Shown here in pieces: positions 1 through 8,571 of a DNA stretch of 64,000 bases (position 1 is the first letter of the stretch; every line of letters begins with the position of its first letter). Both the position numbers and the translations under genes were made by a program. Source of the DNA: Streptomyces sp. SUK 48 (GTDB lineage Bacteria > Actinomycetota > Actinomycetes > Streptomycetales > Streptomycetaceae); assembly GCF_009650765.1 (NCBI RefSeq), contig NZ_CP045740.1, positions 7,664,001 to 7,728,000 on the forward strand. Direction: 5' to 3'. The notes under the pieces were generated by a model. The model was not told the DNA's origin, did not search any database, and worked only from the letters and a program-made list of their open reading frames with translations.

Positions 1-920
1 CGGCGTCGTGCAGGGTTATCAGACGGGAGCTGGGCCAGCCGCGGTGGACCCTCTCGGCACCGGAGTAGAGGGTGCGCGGGTCGCCGGTGGCGTTGACCAG
101 CAGGGCCGGGAGATCGGCGCGGAGGGCGGTCGGCCGTTCGCGCGGCGGTCCCCAGAACGCGCAGGCGTTGATGTCGTTCGTGACCGGGGCGAAGAACCGG
201 TCCCGGGGATCGGCCCGCCGCAGAGAGCGCCAGTAGGTCTCCGGATCGCGGGGCGCGGTCCCGTCACCGCACAGGATCGCCGTCTGCGCGCTGCCGTAGG
301 CGGAGTCGTGTCCCGTCAGCAGGAACTGGAGCAACTCGGCCAGCCAGGGCGACGGGGACACCGGGTCGCCCCCGGCGGCGCGCCGCAGTTCCCGCACTCC
401 CTGGGCGAAGTCGCCGTAGGCCGAGGGATTGTCCTGGGAGAGGCCGTTGAAGACGAGGGTGGGGAGAACCTGGTCGTCCACCCGGTACGCGCCGACCCGC
501 AGCGGGGCGCGCTCGGCGGCCGACTGGACCTCCTCCACCGTCGCGAGGACCGCGTCGCCGGTACGGCCCAGGCCGTAGTCCTCGTCGTGCGCGGCGGTCC
601 AGTCCGCCCAGCCGCGCAGGGCGTGCTTCCCCGCGGCCTCCGTGCCCCGCAGCAGTCGCGGACCGTAGCGGGCCGGGTCGATCACACCGTCCAGCACCAC
701 CCGGTCGGTGCGGCCCGGGAACATCGTGGTGTACACCTCGCTGAGGTAACTGCCGTACGAATAGCCGAGGTAGGAGATCCGGCGTTCGCCCAGCGCGGCC
801 CGGATCACGTCCATGTCGCGGGCGCTGTTGCGGGTGCTCGCGTACGGCACCAGGTCGCCGGCGTGGGCGCGGCAGCGGCGGGCGAGGCCGGCGGAGAAGG
901 ACACCATCCGGTCCGTCAGG
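1..920 (-). pseudogene. TAP-like alpha/beta hydrolase, N-terminally truncated and running off the window
   Basis: The minus-strand frame that is open through the left edge reads as the C-terminal two thirds of a secreted alpha/beta hydrolase of the tripeptidyl aminopeptidase (SCO7095/TAP-like) type. The nucleophile elbow GYSYGSY is visible near 765, followed by TTMFPGRTDRVVLDG and, towards the edge, the TAP-like C-terminal region. The roughly 170 residues that normally precede the nucleophile (signal peptide and oxyanion region) are missing. The frame enters directly from sequence encoding an unrelated beta-lactamase-like N-terminus at about 916-930. The first in-frame ATG is at 907, with no ribosome site. 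The product would lack a secretion signal, so I call it a pseudogene; the end lies outside the window. Confidence 0.7.
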
Positions 921-1203
921 CACGGCGGCCGGTGCGCAGGTCGGCCACGCCGTCCGTGACGGACCAGCGCGCACAGCCCGGCTCGGCGGCGGGCGTGTCG
1001 ACGAGCACCGCGGCCCCGGCGATCCTGTCCTCGGTGACCAGCCGGTGCACGGACCGCCGTACGGCCTCGCGGGTGCCGCACGCGCGGGACGCGTCCGGTG
1101 GCCGGGCGGCGGCCAGTGGCGCGGCGAGCAGCACCAGGGCGGCGGCCCCGGCCATGAGCGCGGTACCTCTGCGAAGTACGGGTGGAAGTAAAGGAATTGC
1201 CAT
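916..1203 (-). pseudogene. Serine beta-lactamase-like protein, N-terminal fragment
   Basis: This encodes about 95 residues: a signal peptide (hydrophobic stretch AGAAALVLLAAPLAAA), then RRSVHRLVTEDRIAGAAVLV and DGVADLRTGR. That is the usual beginning of Streptomyces class C beta-lactamase/D-alanyl-D-alanine carboxypeptidase-like hydrolases. It stops at TGA 918-916, before the SxxK active site would appear, and the DNA continues as a different gene, the hydrolase fragment at 1-920. The start is ATG 1203 without a clear ribosome site. Codon 5 is TTA, the rare codon that depends on bldA in Streptomyces. I read it as the stub of a deleted gene; a short secreted peptide cannot be excluded. Confidence 0.6.
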
Positions 1204-1326
1204 GTGGACCACGGTAGAGATCGCCAGGGGCGCGATCACTCCGGCAGGCAGCCGGACCCGTGCGGGGGCCAGCACCAGCCCGCGCGCTGGGGGAAGCCGG
1301 AAGCCCTCGGCCGCTCGCCCCGGGAC

Positions 1327-2322
1327 TTACCCCGCGACGAGCGCCCTGCCGTACACCGTGGAACCGCGCCGCACCGTCATCCCGATCCGCTCGTACAGCC
1401 CCAGCGCCCCCGTGTCCGAATGGGTCCACAGGACGCAACTCCGCCTCCCCCGGGAGTAGAAGGCGCGGAACGCCTCGTGCAGCAGCAGCCGCGCGATACC
1501 CCGGTCGCGCCGATCGCGGCGGACCGCGACCCGCTCGACGTACCCCTCGCCGCCGTCCGGCGCCCCGGCCACCAGGTCCGTCCCCGGCACGGGACCCGCG
1601 GCCACCCCGTCGGCCGCCCCCGCACCCGCCCCCGGATCCAGCGACAGCACCACCCCGACCAACCGGTCGCCCTCGAAGGCGAGCGGCGACGCCTCCGGCG
1701 CGAACGTCGCCCGCCCGACCGTGAGCCGCGCCCACTCCGCGTACGGCTTCCGCCGTTGCTGCCACTCGTCGAAGGCGTCCTCGGTGAGCCGGTACGCGGC
1801 CTGCTCGTCGCCCGCGCGGAACGTCCGTACCGTGATCCCCGCCGGCGGCCGGGGCACCACCGGTTCGGCGGGCATCGGCAGCTCCAGCAGCCACTCGGTG
1901 ACCATCCTGGCGTACCCGCCGGAGCGCAGCAGCGCGGCGGCCGCGAGATCGCTGTCGGAGATCGTCTGGGCGAGCCGGTCGCCGCCCAGCTCCCGGGCCC
2001 GCGCCTCGGACCAGGCGAGCAGAGCGGTGCCGAGCCCCCGCCCCCGGTGCCCGGGGTGCACATGGACGCTCGCCCGCCGCCCCCGCACCCAGCCCCACGC
2101 CGCCGGGTCCCCGGTGGGACCGGTGACCAGCACCGTGTCACCCGCCGGCGCGTCCCCGGCCATGCCGAGATCGGCCGCGACGCGGTCGGCGTCGGTCGTC
2201 ACCAGTCCGTGCAGCGCGCGCTCGCCCGCGCCGACCAGGCGGTGCACCGCGTCGGTGTCGGCCGCGGTGGCGGGGCGGACCCGATAGCCGGCCGGCCATG
2301 CTCCAGCGGAAGAATCAGCCAT
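1327..2322 (-). CDS. Tandem GNAT N-acetyltransferase
   Basis: About 331 residues with two GNAT folds, the arrangement seen in MshD-like acetyltransferases. The first acetyl-CoA loop is HRGRGLG near residues 92-98 and the second is RRDRRDRGIARLLL near residue 265. A typical C-terminal strand and helix (LWTHSDTGALGLYERIGM) closes the second domain. The N-terminal domain of such proteins is often degenerate, but here both loops are intact. The substrate cannot be told; closeness to mycothiol synthase is only architectural. The start is uncertain: ATG 2322 gives a clean product, while GTG 2343 in the same frame would add seven residues; neither has a strong ribosome site. The gene stands alone, with decayed hydrolases downstream. 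Confidence 0.8.
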   Translation of the reverse strand: MADSSAGAWPAGYRVRPATAADTDAVHRLVGAGERALHGLVTTDADRVAADLGMAGDAPAGDTVLVTGPTGDPAAWGWVRGRRASVHVHPGHRGRGLGTALLAWSEARARELGGDRLAQTISDSDLAAAALLRSGGYARMVTEWLLELPMPAEPVVPRPPAGITVRTFRAGDEQAAYRLTEDAFDEWQQRRKPYAEWARLTVGRATFAPEASPLAFEGDRLVGVVLSLDPGAGAGAADGVAAGPVPGTDLVAGAPDGGEGYVERVAVRRDRRDRGIARLLLHEAFRAFYSRGRRSCVLWTHSDTGALGLYERIGMTVRRGSTVYGRALVAG

Positions 2323-2343
2323 GGAGGAACCCTGCACCGGCAC

Positions 2344-2845
2344 ACCCCACCGGAAACAGGGGGAAGGCCCCCGTCCGGCACCGGCGCGGCCAGGGGCCCT
2401 TGTGCACCCGGTCGGGACAGGCCGGCCGTACGGCCTGGGTCAGTGAGCCGGGTCGGCGTAGTACGGCACCGCGTTCGGCCCGGTCGGCCGCTGCTCGGAC
2501 TTCCCAGACGCGCACCGCGCCACGAGCGCTGCCGCCCCCGGCACCCGGCCCGGCCCAGACCGCATGGCAGCCCCCGCCCCCACCCGCGCGTGCGCGTCCG
2601 GCGCCTCCCGTACCCCCGGGCGAGGCGCCGCAGCGGTCGCCCTGGAGCGTGTTCCGCCCCGCCGCCGGGCCGTACCGCGATGCCCGGCCGGCGGCGCGCG
2701 CGGCCGGGGCACACAGGCCGGCCGGGTACCCTGCTCCCCCCACCACGCCGGACGCCGTATTGCCGAAGCATGACCGGACACTGGCGTACAGGCGGCGCCG
2801 GCCAGGCCCTACACTCACTTGGTAGCCGCAAGCAACGGAATGTGA
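2344..2845. other. Intergenic stretch with one possible small minus-strand ORF
   Basis: About 500 bases between the GNAT and the MarR gene. A minus-strand frame from ATG 2565 to the stop at 2440 (41 codons, ending NAVPYYADPAH) has third positions that are almost all G or C, unlike the other frames, so it may be a small gene or the tail of a lost one. No ribosome site or homology is recognised. Nothing else is seen until the MarR promoter. Confidence 0.25.
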
Positions 2846-2848
2846 GTG
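2813..2848 (+). promoter_or_regulatory. Possible MarR operator upstream of the regulator
   Basis: Immediately before the MarR start there are two nested dyads. CACTCAC at the left pairs with GTGAGTG, which runs into the start codon, and inside them CTTG-N7-CAAG surrounds GTAGCCG. A symmetric element at this place is what MarR autoregulation of a MarR/MFS operon would need. The assignment is inference from position only. Confidence 0.4.
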
Positions 2849-3565
2849 ATGATCGGCACAGAGAGCCGCAGAGGCCATGAGGGCGCCGTACGGATGGACG
2901 TCGTACAGGCGGAGGTCGTACAGGCGGACGTCGTGCCGGCGGATGCCGAACGGCCGGGCGACGCGCGCGCCGACGACGCGCCGTCCGCCGGGGCGGCGTA
3001 CCCCGGGACCGAGGCCGCGACCGCGCTCGCCGACCCGGTGAGCGCCGAGGCCGCGGCGATCGCGGAGGCCGTCAGCGCCGAGGCGGCCGCGTCGGGCCTG
3101 GGTGCCGAGATGGTCCGCCTCATGCGGCTCTTCGCCGCCTGGACCCAGCGCGCCGGATTCGAGTGCGGGGCCGCCGACCGTGTGCTGCTCGCCCGGCTGG
3201 TGACCCGCGGCCGGTGCCGCGCGACCGACCTGGCCGCGGACGTCTTCCTCGACCTGTCGACGGTCAGCCGGCAGGTGCGCTCGCTGGTGGACCGGCAACT
3301 GGTGGAACGCCACCCGGACCCGGAGGACCGGCGCGGCTCGCTGCTCAGCGCGACCGAGGCCGGCCGCGCCGCGTACCAGAGCGCCGTACGCCGCCGCGAG
3401 GCGGAACTGACCCGGCTCCTCGAACCGTGGCCGGCCGCGGACCGCACCCTTCTCACCCGTCTGCTGAAGCGCCTCAACGACGACCTGGTGGACAGCACGT
3501 ACACGAGCCTCGGGACCGGGCAGCCCCCGGTGGGCGAGGCGAGGCAAGGAGATCTGCACGCATGA
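2849..3565 (+). CDS. MarR-family transcriptional regulator
   Basis: About 238 residues. The C-terminal 140 residues are a standard MarR winged helix: the recognition helix lies around DLAADVFLDLSTVSRQVRSL (residues 127-146) and the wing is DPEDRRGS (157-164). The first 80 residues are unusual: an acidic, alanine-rich segment with imperfect repeats of VVQAEVVQADVVPADAE, probably disordered. Start choices are GTG 2846 or ATG 2849, and a much later ATG near 3109 would give a normal-sized MarR. The stop overlaps the ATG of the transporter (ATGA), so the two are co-transcribed. It probably represses the efflux gene in response to a transported compound. Confidence 0.85.
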   Translation: MIGTESRRGHEGAVRMDVVQAEVVQADVVPADAERPGDARADDAPSAGAAYPGTEAATALADPVSAEAAAIAEAVSAEAAASGLGAEMVRLMRLFAAWTQRAGFECGAADRVLLARLVTRGRCRATDLAADVFLDLSTVSRQVRSLVDRQLVERHPDPEDRRGSLLSATEAGRAAYQSAVRRREAELTRLLEPWPAADRTLLTRLLKRLNDDLVDSTYTSLGTGQPPVGEARQGDLHA

Positions 3566-6156
3566 CCATGTCCGCGTCCCCGGCCCGCGGGGGAACACCA
3601 GCGATATCCGAGCCGCCACCACCGGCCGGCCGGCTGACGCACCGCCAGATCATGACGATCCTCAGCGGTCTCATGCTGGGCATGTTCCTCGCCGCCCTCG
3701 ACCAGACCATCGTCAGCACCTCGATCCGCACCATCGCGGACGATCTGCACGGACTCAGCGCGCAGGCGTGGGTCACCACCGCCTACCTGATCACGTCGAC
3801 CATCAGCACCCCGCTGTACGGCAAGCTCTCCGACCTCTACGGCCGCAAACCCTTCTTCCTCGCGGCCATCACGATCTTCATCGCCGGCTCGGCGGCCTGC
3901 TCCTTCGCCACCTCGATGAACGAGCTGTCGGCCTTCCGCGCCTTCCAGGGCATCGGCGCCGGCGGTCTGATGTCGCTGGCGCTGGCGATCATCGGTGACA
4001 TCGTGCCGCCCCGCGAGCGCGCCCGGTACCAGGGCTACATGCTCGCCATGTTCGGCTCCTCCAGCGTCCTCGGCCCGCTGATCGGCGGCTTCCTGGCCGG
4101 TCGCAGCAGCATCCTGGCCATCGCGGGCTGGCGCTGGGTGTTCCTCGTCAACGTCCCGGTCGGCATCATCGCGCTCTTCGTCGTCGCCAAGGTGTTGAAC
4201 CTTCCGCACACCCGGCGCGAGCACCGCATCGACTGGTGGGGCGCGCTCACCATCGCCGTCGGCGTGGTGCCGCTGCTGCTGGTGGCCGAGCAGGGCCAGA
4301 CCTGGGGCTGGACCTCCACCAGGTCGTACGTCTGCTACGGCATCGGCGTGGTCGGCCTGGTGGCCTGGGTCCTCGTGGAGCGGGCAATGGGCGACGAGGC
4401 GCTGATCCCGATGCGCCTGTTCCGCAGCTCCGTGTTCAGCAAGATGAGCCTGCTGTCCGTGCTCATCGGTATGGGCATGTTCGGCGGGATGATGATGGTC
4501 CCGCTGTACCTCCAGATCGTGAAGGGTGTCAGCCCCACCAAGTCCGGCCTGCTGATGCTGCCGCTGATGGTGGGCATGATCGCCGGCACCATGGTGGTCG
4601 GCCGCATCATCTCCAAGACCGGCAAGTACAAGATCTTCCCGATCATCGGCACGGTCCTGCTGATCGCCGCCATGCTGCTGTTCCACTACCGGGTCCAGTG
4701 GGACAGCCCGCTGCCGGAGACCATGGCCTACATGGCGCTGTTCGGCCTGGGCCTCAGCGGCTGTATGCAGATCCTGACCCTGGCCGTGCAGAACTCCGTC
4801 GAGCCCAAGGACATGGGCGTCGCCACCGCGTCCGCCACCTTCTTCCGGCAGATGGGCGGCACCGCCGGTACGGCGATCTTCCTGTCCGTGCTGTTCAGCA
4901 CCGTCGGCGACAAGATCGGCTCCGCGTTCCGGTCGGCCGCCCAGACGCCGGCGTTCCAGGCCGCCCTGCACGACCCGGCCGTCCGCGCCGACCCGGCGAA
5001 CGCCCCGGTGCTGGACATGATCAAGCACCCCGCGGCGAGCGGTGGCGGCTCGGGGGTGCTGGACGACTCCTCCTTCATCCAGCAGCTCGACCCCCGGCTG
5101 GCGCAGCCCTTCAAGGAGGGCTTCACCGACGCGATGCACGTGGTGTTCCTGTGCGCCGCGGCCATCATGGTGCTCGGCTTCCTGGTCGCGGTGTGGACCA
5201 AGGAGGTGCCGCTGCGCAAGGTCTCCGGCCTGGAGGCGCGCGCGGCCGAGGCGAACGGCACCCAGGCCGAGGCCGCCGATGTGAAGGACGCCCAGGTGAA
5301 CGCCGTGGCGGCCGACAGCGGCCAGGCGCCCGCCGTCCCGCTCGTCGAGGACGCTCCCGTGGCCGTCGCCTCCGTGCCCGCCGCCGGGCAGACCGTCCGA
5401 GGCCGGGTCCTCGACGGTGCGAACGCCCCGGTTCCGCAGGCGGCGGTCACCCTGATCGACGTCCGCGGCCGGCAGCTCGACCGCGCGGTCAGCGGCGTGG
5501 ACGGCACCTACACGGCGTCGGTGCCCGGCGCCGGTACCTATGTGCTGATCGGCGCCGCCGGTGCCCGTCAGCCGCAGGCCGTCACCGTGCTGGTCGGCGA
5601 CGAGCCGGTGATCTGCGACCTCGTTCTCGGCGGCAGCGGCGCCGCGCTCGCCGGCTCCGTCCGGGACGCGGCCCACGGGAACCCGCTGCCGGGCGCCCTG
5701 CTGGTCGCGACCGACCTGCGCGGTGAGGTCGTGACCTCCGCGACCTCCGCCGCCGATGGCGGGTTCTCGCTGGCGGACCTGGTCCCGGGCAGCTACACCC
5801 TCGCCGTGAACGCGCCGGGCTACCGTCCGGCCGCCGTCCCCGTCGAGGTCACCCCGGGTGCGGCCGAGCCGTGCGAGATCCGTCTCGAAGCCGGTGCCCA
5901 GCTGCACGGCGTCATCAGCGCCGCCACCGGCGGACCGCTCGGCGATGCCAAGGTGACGCTGCTGGACGCGGCCGGCAATGTGCTCGGCACCGCGACCACC
6001 GGCCCCGACGGCGCCTACGGCTTCACCGACCTCGACCTCGGTGAGTACACCGTCATCGCCAGCGGGTACGCCCCGGTCGCCACCTCCGTCCGCGTGGACG
6101 CCGGCGGCACCACGGACTTCGACCTCGAACTGTCCCACGAGGACCTCGCCAAGTAG
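3562..6156 (+). CDS. DHA2-type MFS efflux transporter with three C-terminal Cna-B/carboxypeptidase-regulatory-like domains
   Basis: 864 residues. Residues 30-545 form a 14-helix drug:H+ antiporter-2 type transporter: the first helix carries LAALDQTIVSTSIRTIA, followed by loop motif GKLSDLYGRKP and motif C-like GPLIGGFLAG. This part resembles EmrB/LfrA-type exporters. After an alanine-rich linker (545-605) come three repeats of 80-85 residues with the beta-sandwich signature VRGRVLDGANAPVPQAAVTL ... GTYTASVPGAGTYVL, characteristic of Cna-B/carboxypeptidase regulatory-like domains. MFS proteins normally stop after the last helix, so this is a fusion. The topology of an even number of helices would leave these domains in the cytoplasm, which is odd for a fold mostly known from surfaces. 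Co-transcribed with the upstream MarR gene. Confidence 0.9.
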   Translation: MTMSASPARGGTPAISEPPPPAGRLTHRQIMTILSGLMLGMFLAALDQTIVSTSIRTIADDLHGLSAQAWVTTAYLITSTISTPLYGKLSDLYGRKPFFLAAITIFIAGSAACSFATSMNELSAFRAFQGIGAGGLMSLALAIIGDIVPPRERARYQGYMLAMFGSSSVLGPLIGGFLAGRSSILAIAGWRWVFLVNVPVGIIALFVVAKVLNLPHTRREHRIDWWGALTIAVGVVPLLLVAEQGQTWGWTSTRSYVCYGIGVVGLVAWVLVERAMGDEALIPMRLFRSSVFSKMSLLSVLIGMGMFGGMMMVPLYLQIVKGVSPTKSGLLMLPLMVGMIAGTMVVGRIISKTGKYKIFPIIGTVLLIAAMLLFHYRVQWDSPLPETMAYMALFGLGLSGCMQILTLAVQNSVEPKDMGVATASATFFRQMGGTAGTAIFLSVLFSTVGDKIGSAFRSAAQTPAFQAALHDPAVRADPANAPVLDMIKHPAASGGGSGVLDDSSFIQQLDPRLAQPFKEGFTDAMHVVFLCAAAIMVLGFLVAVWTKEVPLRKVSGLEARAAEANGTQAEAADVKDAQVNAVAADSGQAPAVPLVEDAPVAVASVPAAGQTVRGRVLDGANAPVPQAAVTLIDVRGRQLDRAVSGVDGTYTASVPGAGTYVLIGAAGARQPQAVTVLVGDEPVICDLVLGGSGAALAGSVRDAAHGNPLPGALLVATDLRGEVVTSATSAADGGFSLADLVPGSYTLAVNAPGYRPAAVPVEVTPGAAEPCEIRLEAGAQLHGVISAATGGPLGDAKVTLLDAAGNVLGTATTGPDGAYGFTDLDLGEYTVIASGYAPVATSVRVDAGGTTDFDLELSHEDLAK

Positions 6157-6207
6157 CGCGCGTTCGGAGCATCCCCAGGCGTTCGGAGCACCCCTGGGGG
6201 AGTCCTG

Positions 6208-6242
6208 TCAGGGCCCGCGATCCACCGGATCGCGGGCCCTGA
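6208..6242 (+). terminator. Strong intrinsic terminator-like hairpin
   Basis: A perfect 15-bp stem (arms 6208-6222 and 6228-6242) closes a 5-base loop, 50 bases after the MFS stop codon. There is no U tract, as is common in Streptomyces. It could also serve the convergent ArsR gene. Confidence 0.8.
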
Positions 6243-6312
6243 TGTCATGTGCGGGCTCCCCGTAAGGGCCGCGCGCCGGGTCGTTCGCCTGAGCTCTTCG
6301 ACGCGAGAGGCC

Positions 6313-6375
6313 GCCGCCCGGTCGGTCCGCGTCGCCGCCTGGCCGGTCCGTGTCGCCGCCCGGTCAGTCCGCGTC
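6313..6375. repeat. Three tandem 21-bp imperfect repeats at the 3' end of the arsR-like gene
   Basis: Units 6313-6333, 6334-6354 and 6355-6375 share GCCGCCYGGYCRGTCCGYGTC. The third unit contains the stop codon of the regulator at 6364-6366, so the first two are untranslated. Slipped-strand duplication of the gene end is the simple explanation. Confidence 0.7.
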
Positions 6376-6936
6376 GTCCGGCGGCAGGCTCGGCACATCG
6401 GCCCGGAAGAGGCTGATCAGCAGCCCGTACGGCGCCCCGTGCGCGGGGTCCGCCGGATGCGGGCCTTCGGCCATTGCGCGCAGCCGCTCCTCCAGGGCGT
6501 GGGCCTCGGCATCGCTGAGCCAGAGATGGCGCAGCATCGTGTCCGACGCCTGCCCCGGCTCGCCCGGCACCATCTCGCCGAGCGCGGCCCTGATCAGGAA
6601 CTCCGCCCCGCCGGTACCCTCCGGACGCATCGTGAAGGTGCGGCTGACCAGCGCGAAGTACTGCTCGGTGCCGCCGCGCACCTGACGGGTCTCGGCGAGC
6701 CGCACCAGCCCGGCCTCGCGCAGCACCCGTACGTGGTAGCCGATGGTGCCCTTGCTCATCCCCAGCGCGCCGGCGAGCTGCCGCAGCGTCGCGGGGCGCT
6801 GGCGCAGCAGGTTGACCATGCGATGCCGTATCGGGTGCCCGAGGGCCTTGAACTGCTCGGTCGAGTGCAGGACCAGGTGGCCCTGCTCGTCGCGGGTGTG
6901 CTCGGGGGTGCCGTCGGGTGGCTGTTCCGCTGCCAT
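6364..6936 (-). CDS. ArsR-family (HTH) transcriptional regulator
   Basis: 190 residues. The winged helix occupies residues 25-100: EQFKALGHPIRHRMVNLL then RQLAGALGMSKGTIGYHVRVL, the ArsR/HTH_20 pattern used by regulators without the metal-binding ELCVCDL motif. The C-terminal half (GQASDTMLRHLWLSDAEAHAL) resembles ligand-responsive ArsR-like proteins often found beside methyltransferases or drug exporters in Streptomyces. It is divergent from the DUF2218-methyltransferase gene, with promoters that overlap, so it is probably the local regulator. The start is ATG 6936, only nine bases after a -10-like TAGACA, implying a nearly leaderless message. The gene end carries the 21-bp repeats. Confidence 0.85.
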   Translation of the reverse strand: MAAEQPPDGTPEHTRDEQGHLVLHSTEQFKALGHPIRHRMVNLLRQRPATLRQLAGALGMSKGTIGYHVRVLREAGLVRLAETRQVRGGTEQYFALVSRTFTMRPEGTGGAEFLIRAALGEMVPGEPGQASDTMLRHLWLSDAEAHALEERLRAMAEGPHPADPAHGAPYGLLISLFRADVPSLPPDDAD

Positions 6937-6945
6937 GGGGGAAAG

Positions 6946-6996
6946 TGTCTAGGAACTTAAATACTTTTGACAACTCCCGGGCCGTGGCCGCAGAAT
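6946..6996. promoter_or_regulatory. Overlapping divergent promoters of the ArsR and methyltransferase genes
   Basis: Rightward: TTGACA at 6967-6972, 18-base spacer, CAGAAT at 6991-6996. Leftward: TTGTCA at 6973-6968, 16-base spacer, TAGACA at 6951-6946. The two -35 elements overlap, so one bound repressor could shut both genes. Confidence 0.55.
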
Positions 6997-7061
6997 CCCG
7001 CATCAGGAAGTGGCGAGAAATCTCGTCGCTTGATCGGATGACCGGACACCCAAGGAGTTCC

Positions 7062-8009
7062 ATGCCCCTCTCGACGGCTCATGTCGCCACCGCCCGCTCG
7101 GGCCGCTACATCAAGCAACTCGTCTCCCACCTGGGCCACAAGGCCGCCGCCACGCTCACTCCCGACGGCCGCGGCACCATCACGGTGGCCGCCGGCACCT
7201 GCACCCTCACGCCCGCCCCGGACCGGCTGGAGCTGACCGCCGCCGCGGTCGACGAGGAGCGGCTGGCCGGGGTCGAGGACGTGATCACCCGCCATCTGGT
7301 GCGCTTCGCCACCCAGGAGCGGCTCACGGTCGAATGGACGGCCCCGCTGCACGGCGGCGACCTAAGCCCCACCCACCCCGTCGTCGACGAGTACCTGCTG
7401 GCCCATCACACCCCGGCCGACGGCATCCTCGGAGAGCTGGCCGCCGCCACCCGAGAGGCCGCCGCCGACGCCGCGCACATGCAGGTCTCCGCCGACGAGG
7501 GCGCCCTGCTCACCATGCTGACCCGGCTCACGGGGGCCCGGCTCGCCGTCGAGGTCGGCGTCTTCACCGGCTATTCGAGCCTGTGCATCGCCCGTGGTCT
7601 GGCTCCCGGTGGACGGCTGCTGGCCTGCGACGTCAGCGAGGAGTGGGCGGCGATCGGACGGCCGTACTGGGAGCGCGCGGGGGTCGCGGACCGGATCGAC
7701 CTGCGTATCGCCCCGGCGCTTCAGACGCTGCGCGCGCTGCCCTCCGAACCGGCCGTCGACATCGCCTTCATCGACGCGGACAAGGAAAACTACCCGCTCT
7801 ATTACGAGGAGTTGGTGACCCGGCTGCGTCCCGGCGGCCTGGTGGTGCTGGACAACGTCTTCCTCGGCGGGCGGGTCCTCGACCCGGCGTACCGGGAGGC
7901 GCGCCATGTGACGATGCGGCGGCTCAACGATTTGATCGCCGCGGACGAGCGGGTGGACGCGGTGATGCTGCCGGTGCGGGACGGGGTGACCGTCGCGCGG
8001 CGGCGGTGA
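7062..8009 (+). CDS. Fusion of DUF2218 domain and class I O-methyltransferase
   Basis: 315 residues, start ATG 7062 with AAGGAG six bases upstream. Residues 1-95 match the DUF2218 pattern (STAHVATARSGRYIKQLVSH, then LERLTVEW-like end), a small domain normally found as a separate protein near siderophore or iron genes. Residues 100-315 are a caffeoyl-CoA-type O-methyltransferase: SAM-binding AVEVGVFTGYSSLCIA near 162-177, acidic loop FIDADKENY near 235 and metal-ligand region VVLDNVFLGG near 265. These enzymes methylate catechol-type hydroxyls using a divalent metal. The fusion suggests a catecholate or siderophore-like substrate, which is inference. Divergent from the ArsR gene. Confidence 0.85.
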   Translation: MPLSTAHVATARSGRYIKQLVSHLGHKAAATLTPDGRGTITVAAGTCTLTPAPDRLELTAAAVDEERLAGVEDVITRHLVRFATQERLTVEWTAPLHGGDLSPTHPVVDEYLLAHHTPADGILGELAAATREAAADAAHMQVSADEGALLTMLTRLTGARLAVEVGVFTGYSSLCIARGLAPGGRLLACDVSEEWAAIGRPYWERAGVADRIDLRIAPALQTLRALPSEPAVDIAFIDADKENYPLYYEELVTRLRPGGLVVLDNVFLGGRVLDPAYREARHVTMRRLNDLIAADERVDAVMLPVRDGVTVARRR

Positions 8010-8533
8010 GGCGGGGGCGCGCCGGTGTCGTGGTCACCGCTGTCGTGGCCACCGGTTGCCGGTGCCGCGGTCACCAGTTGGTGTGGGCCGTGATCCGGTC
8101 GGCCAGTGGGTGTTCGCCGCAGGGGGTTGTCCCGGTGCAGGCGGGCGGCAGGTCCGGGGCGCGGGAGAGGGGGTGGGGGAGAGCTGGAGATGGGTGAGAT
8201 GGCCGTGGGGGCCCTCGTCGGCGGACGGGCCGAGGATCAGGATCGGTGGCGGGCCGCATGCCGCGCCGGCCGGGCACCTGCTCCCGCCCCTCCATGGACC
8301 CTTTCAGCGGGGTGCCGTTGACCTTCCCCTCGTCGTCCTCTTCCATGGGGACACGTACGGCAAGGTGACCAGTTCGGCGAGGGCCTCGGCGGGCAACGGC
8401 CGGTGGGCGAGGGCGTGTACGGGTATCGGCATGGCGATCATCTGAGGGGCCCGGACGGTTGGTGCCGCGACCGGTGCGGGCCGTGCGGGGCAGGCCGCCC
8501 GAGGTTCGCGGGGACGACGGCTGCGTGTGCCGC
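8010..8533. other. Gene-poor stretch with scattered coding remnant
   Basis: No intact gene is seen between the methyltransferase and the SDR. The minus strand between 8441 and about 8150 contains segments in three successive frames that read like one protein (see the pseudogene entry). The rest shows nothing recognisable. Confidence 0.5.
8150..8441 (-). pseudogene. Possible frameshifted ORF remnant, unknown family
   Basis: Starting at ATG 8441 the minus strand reads MIAMPIPVHALAHRPLPAEA, LAELVTLPYVSP. The next frame gives EEDDEGKVNGTPLKGSMEGR, and the third frame PPILILGPSADEGPHGHLTH. Each segment is protein-like and ends where the next begins. That pattern suits a small protein with two frameshifts. 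I do not recognise the family, and chance open frames in GC-rich DNA remain possible. Confidence 0.3.
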
Positions 8534-8564
8534 TTGACTTAGAGAGCACTCCAATTCGTAGCGT
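8534..8564 (+). promoter_or_regulatory. MerR-type promoter with 19-bp spacer
   Basis: TTGACT (8534-8539) and TAGCGT (8559-8564) are separated by 19 bases, the overlong spacer used by MerR-family activators. Inside the spacer lies a dyad, TTAGAGAGCACTCCAA. The expected transcription start falls on or next to the ATG at 8572, so the message is likely leaderless. Confidence 0.7.
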
Positions 8565-8571
8565 TTTGGGC

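Noticed and set aside
2815..6138. A 1107-codon minus-strand open frame opposite the MarR/MFS genes
   Set aside because: The plus strand has obvious MarR, MFS and Cna-B-like motifs and coupled starts; the minus frame is low-complexity antisense.
6208..6242. Regulatory palindrome (operator)
   Set aside because: The 15-bp perfect stem with a short loop lies between convergent gene ends, where a terminator is expected, and no promoter is near.
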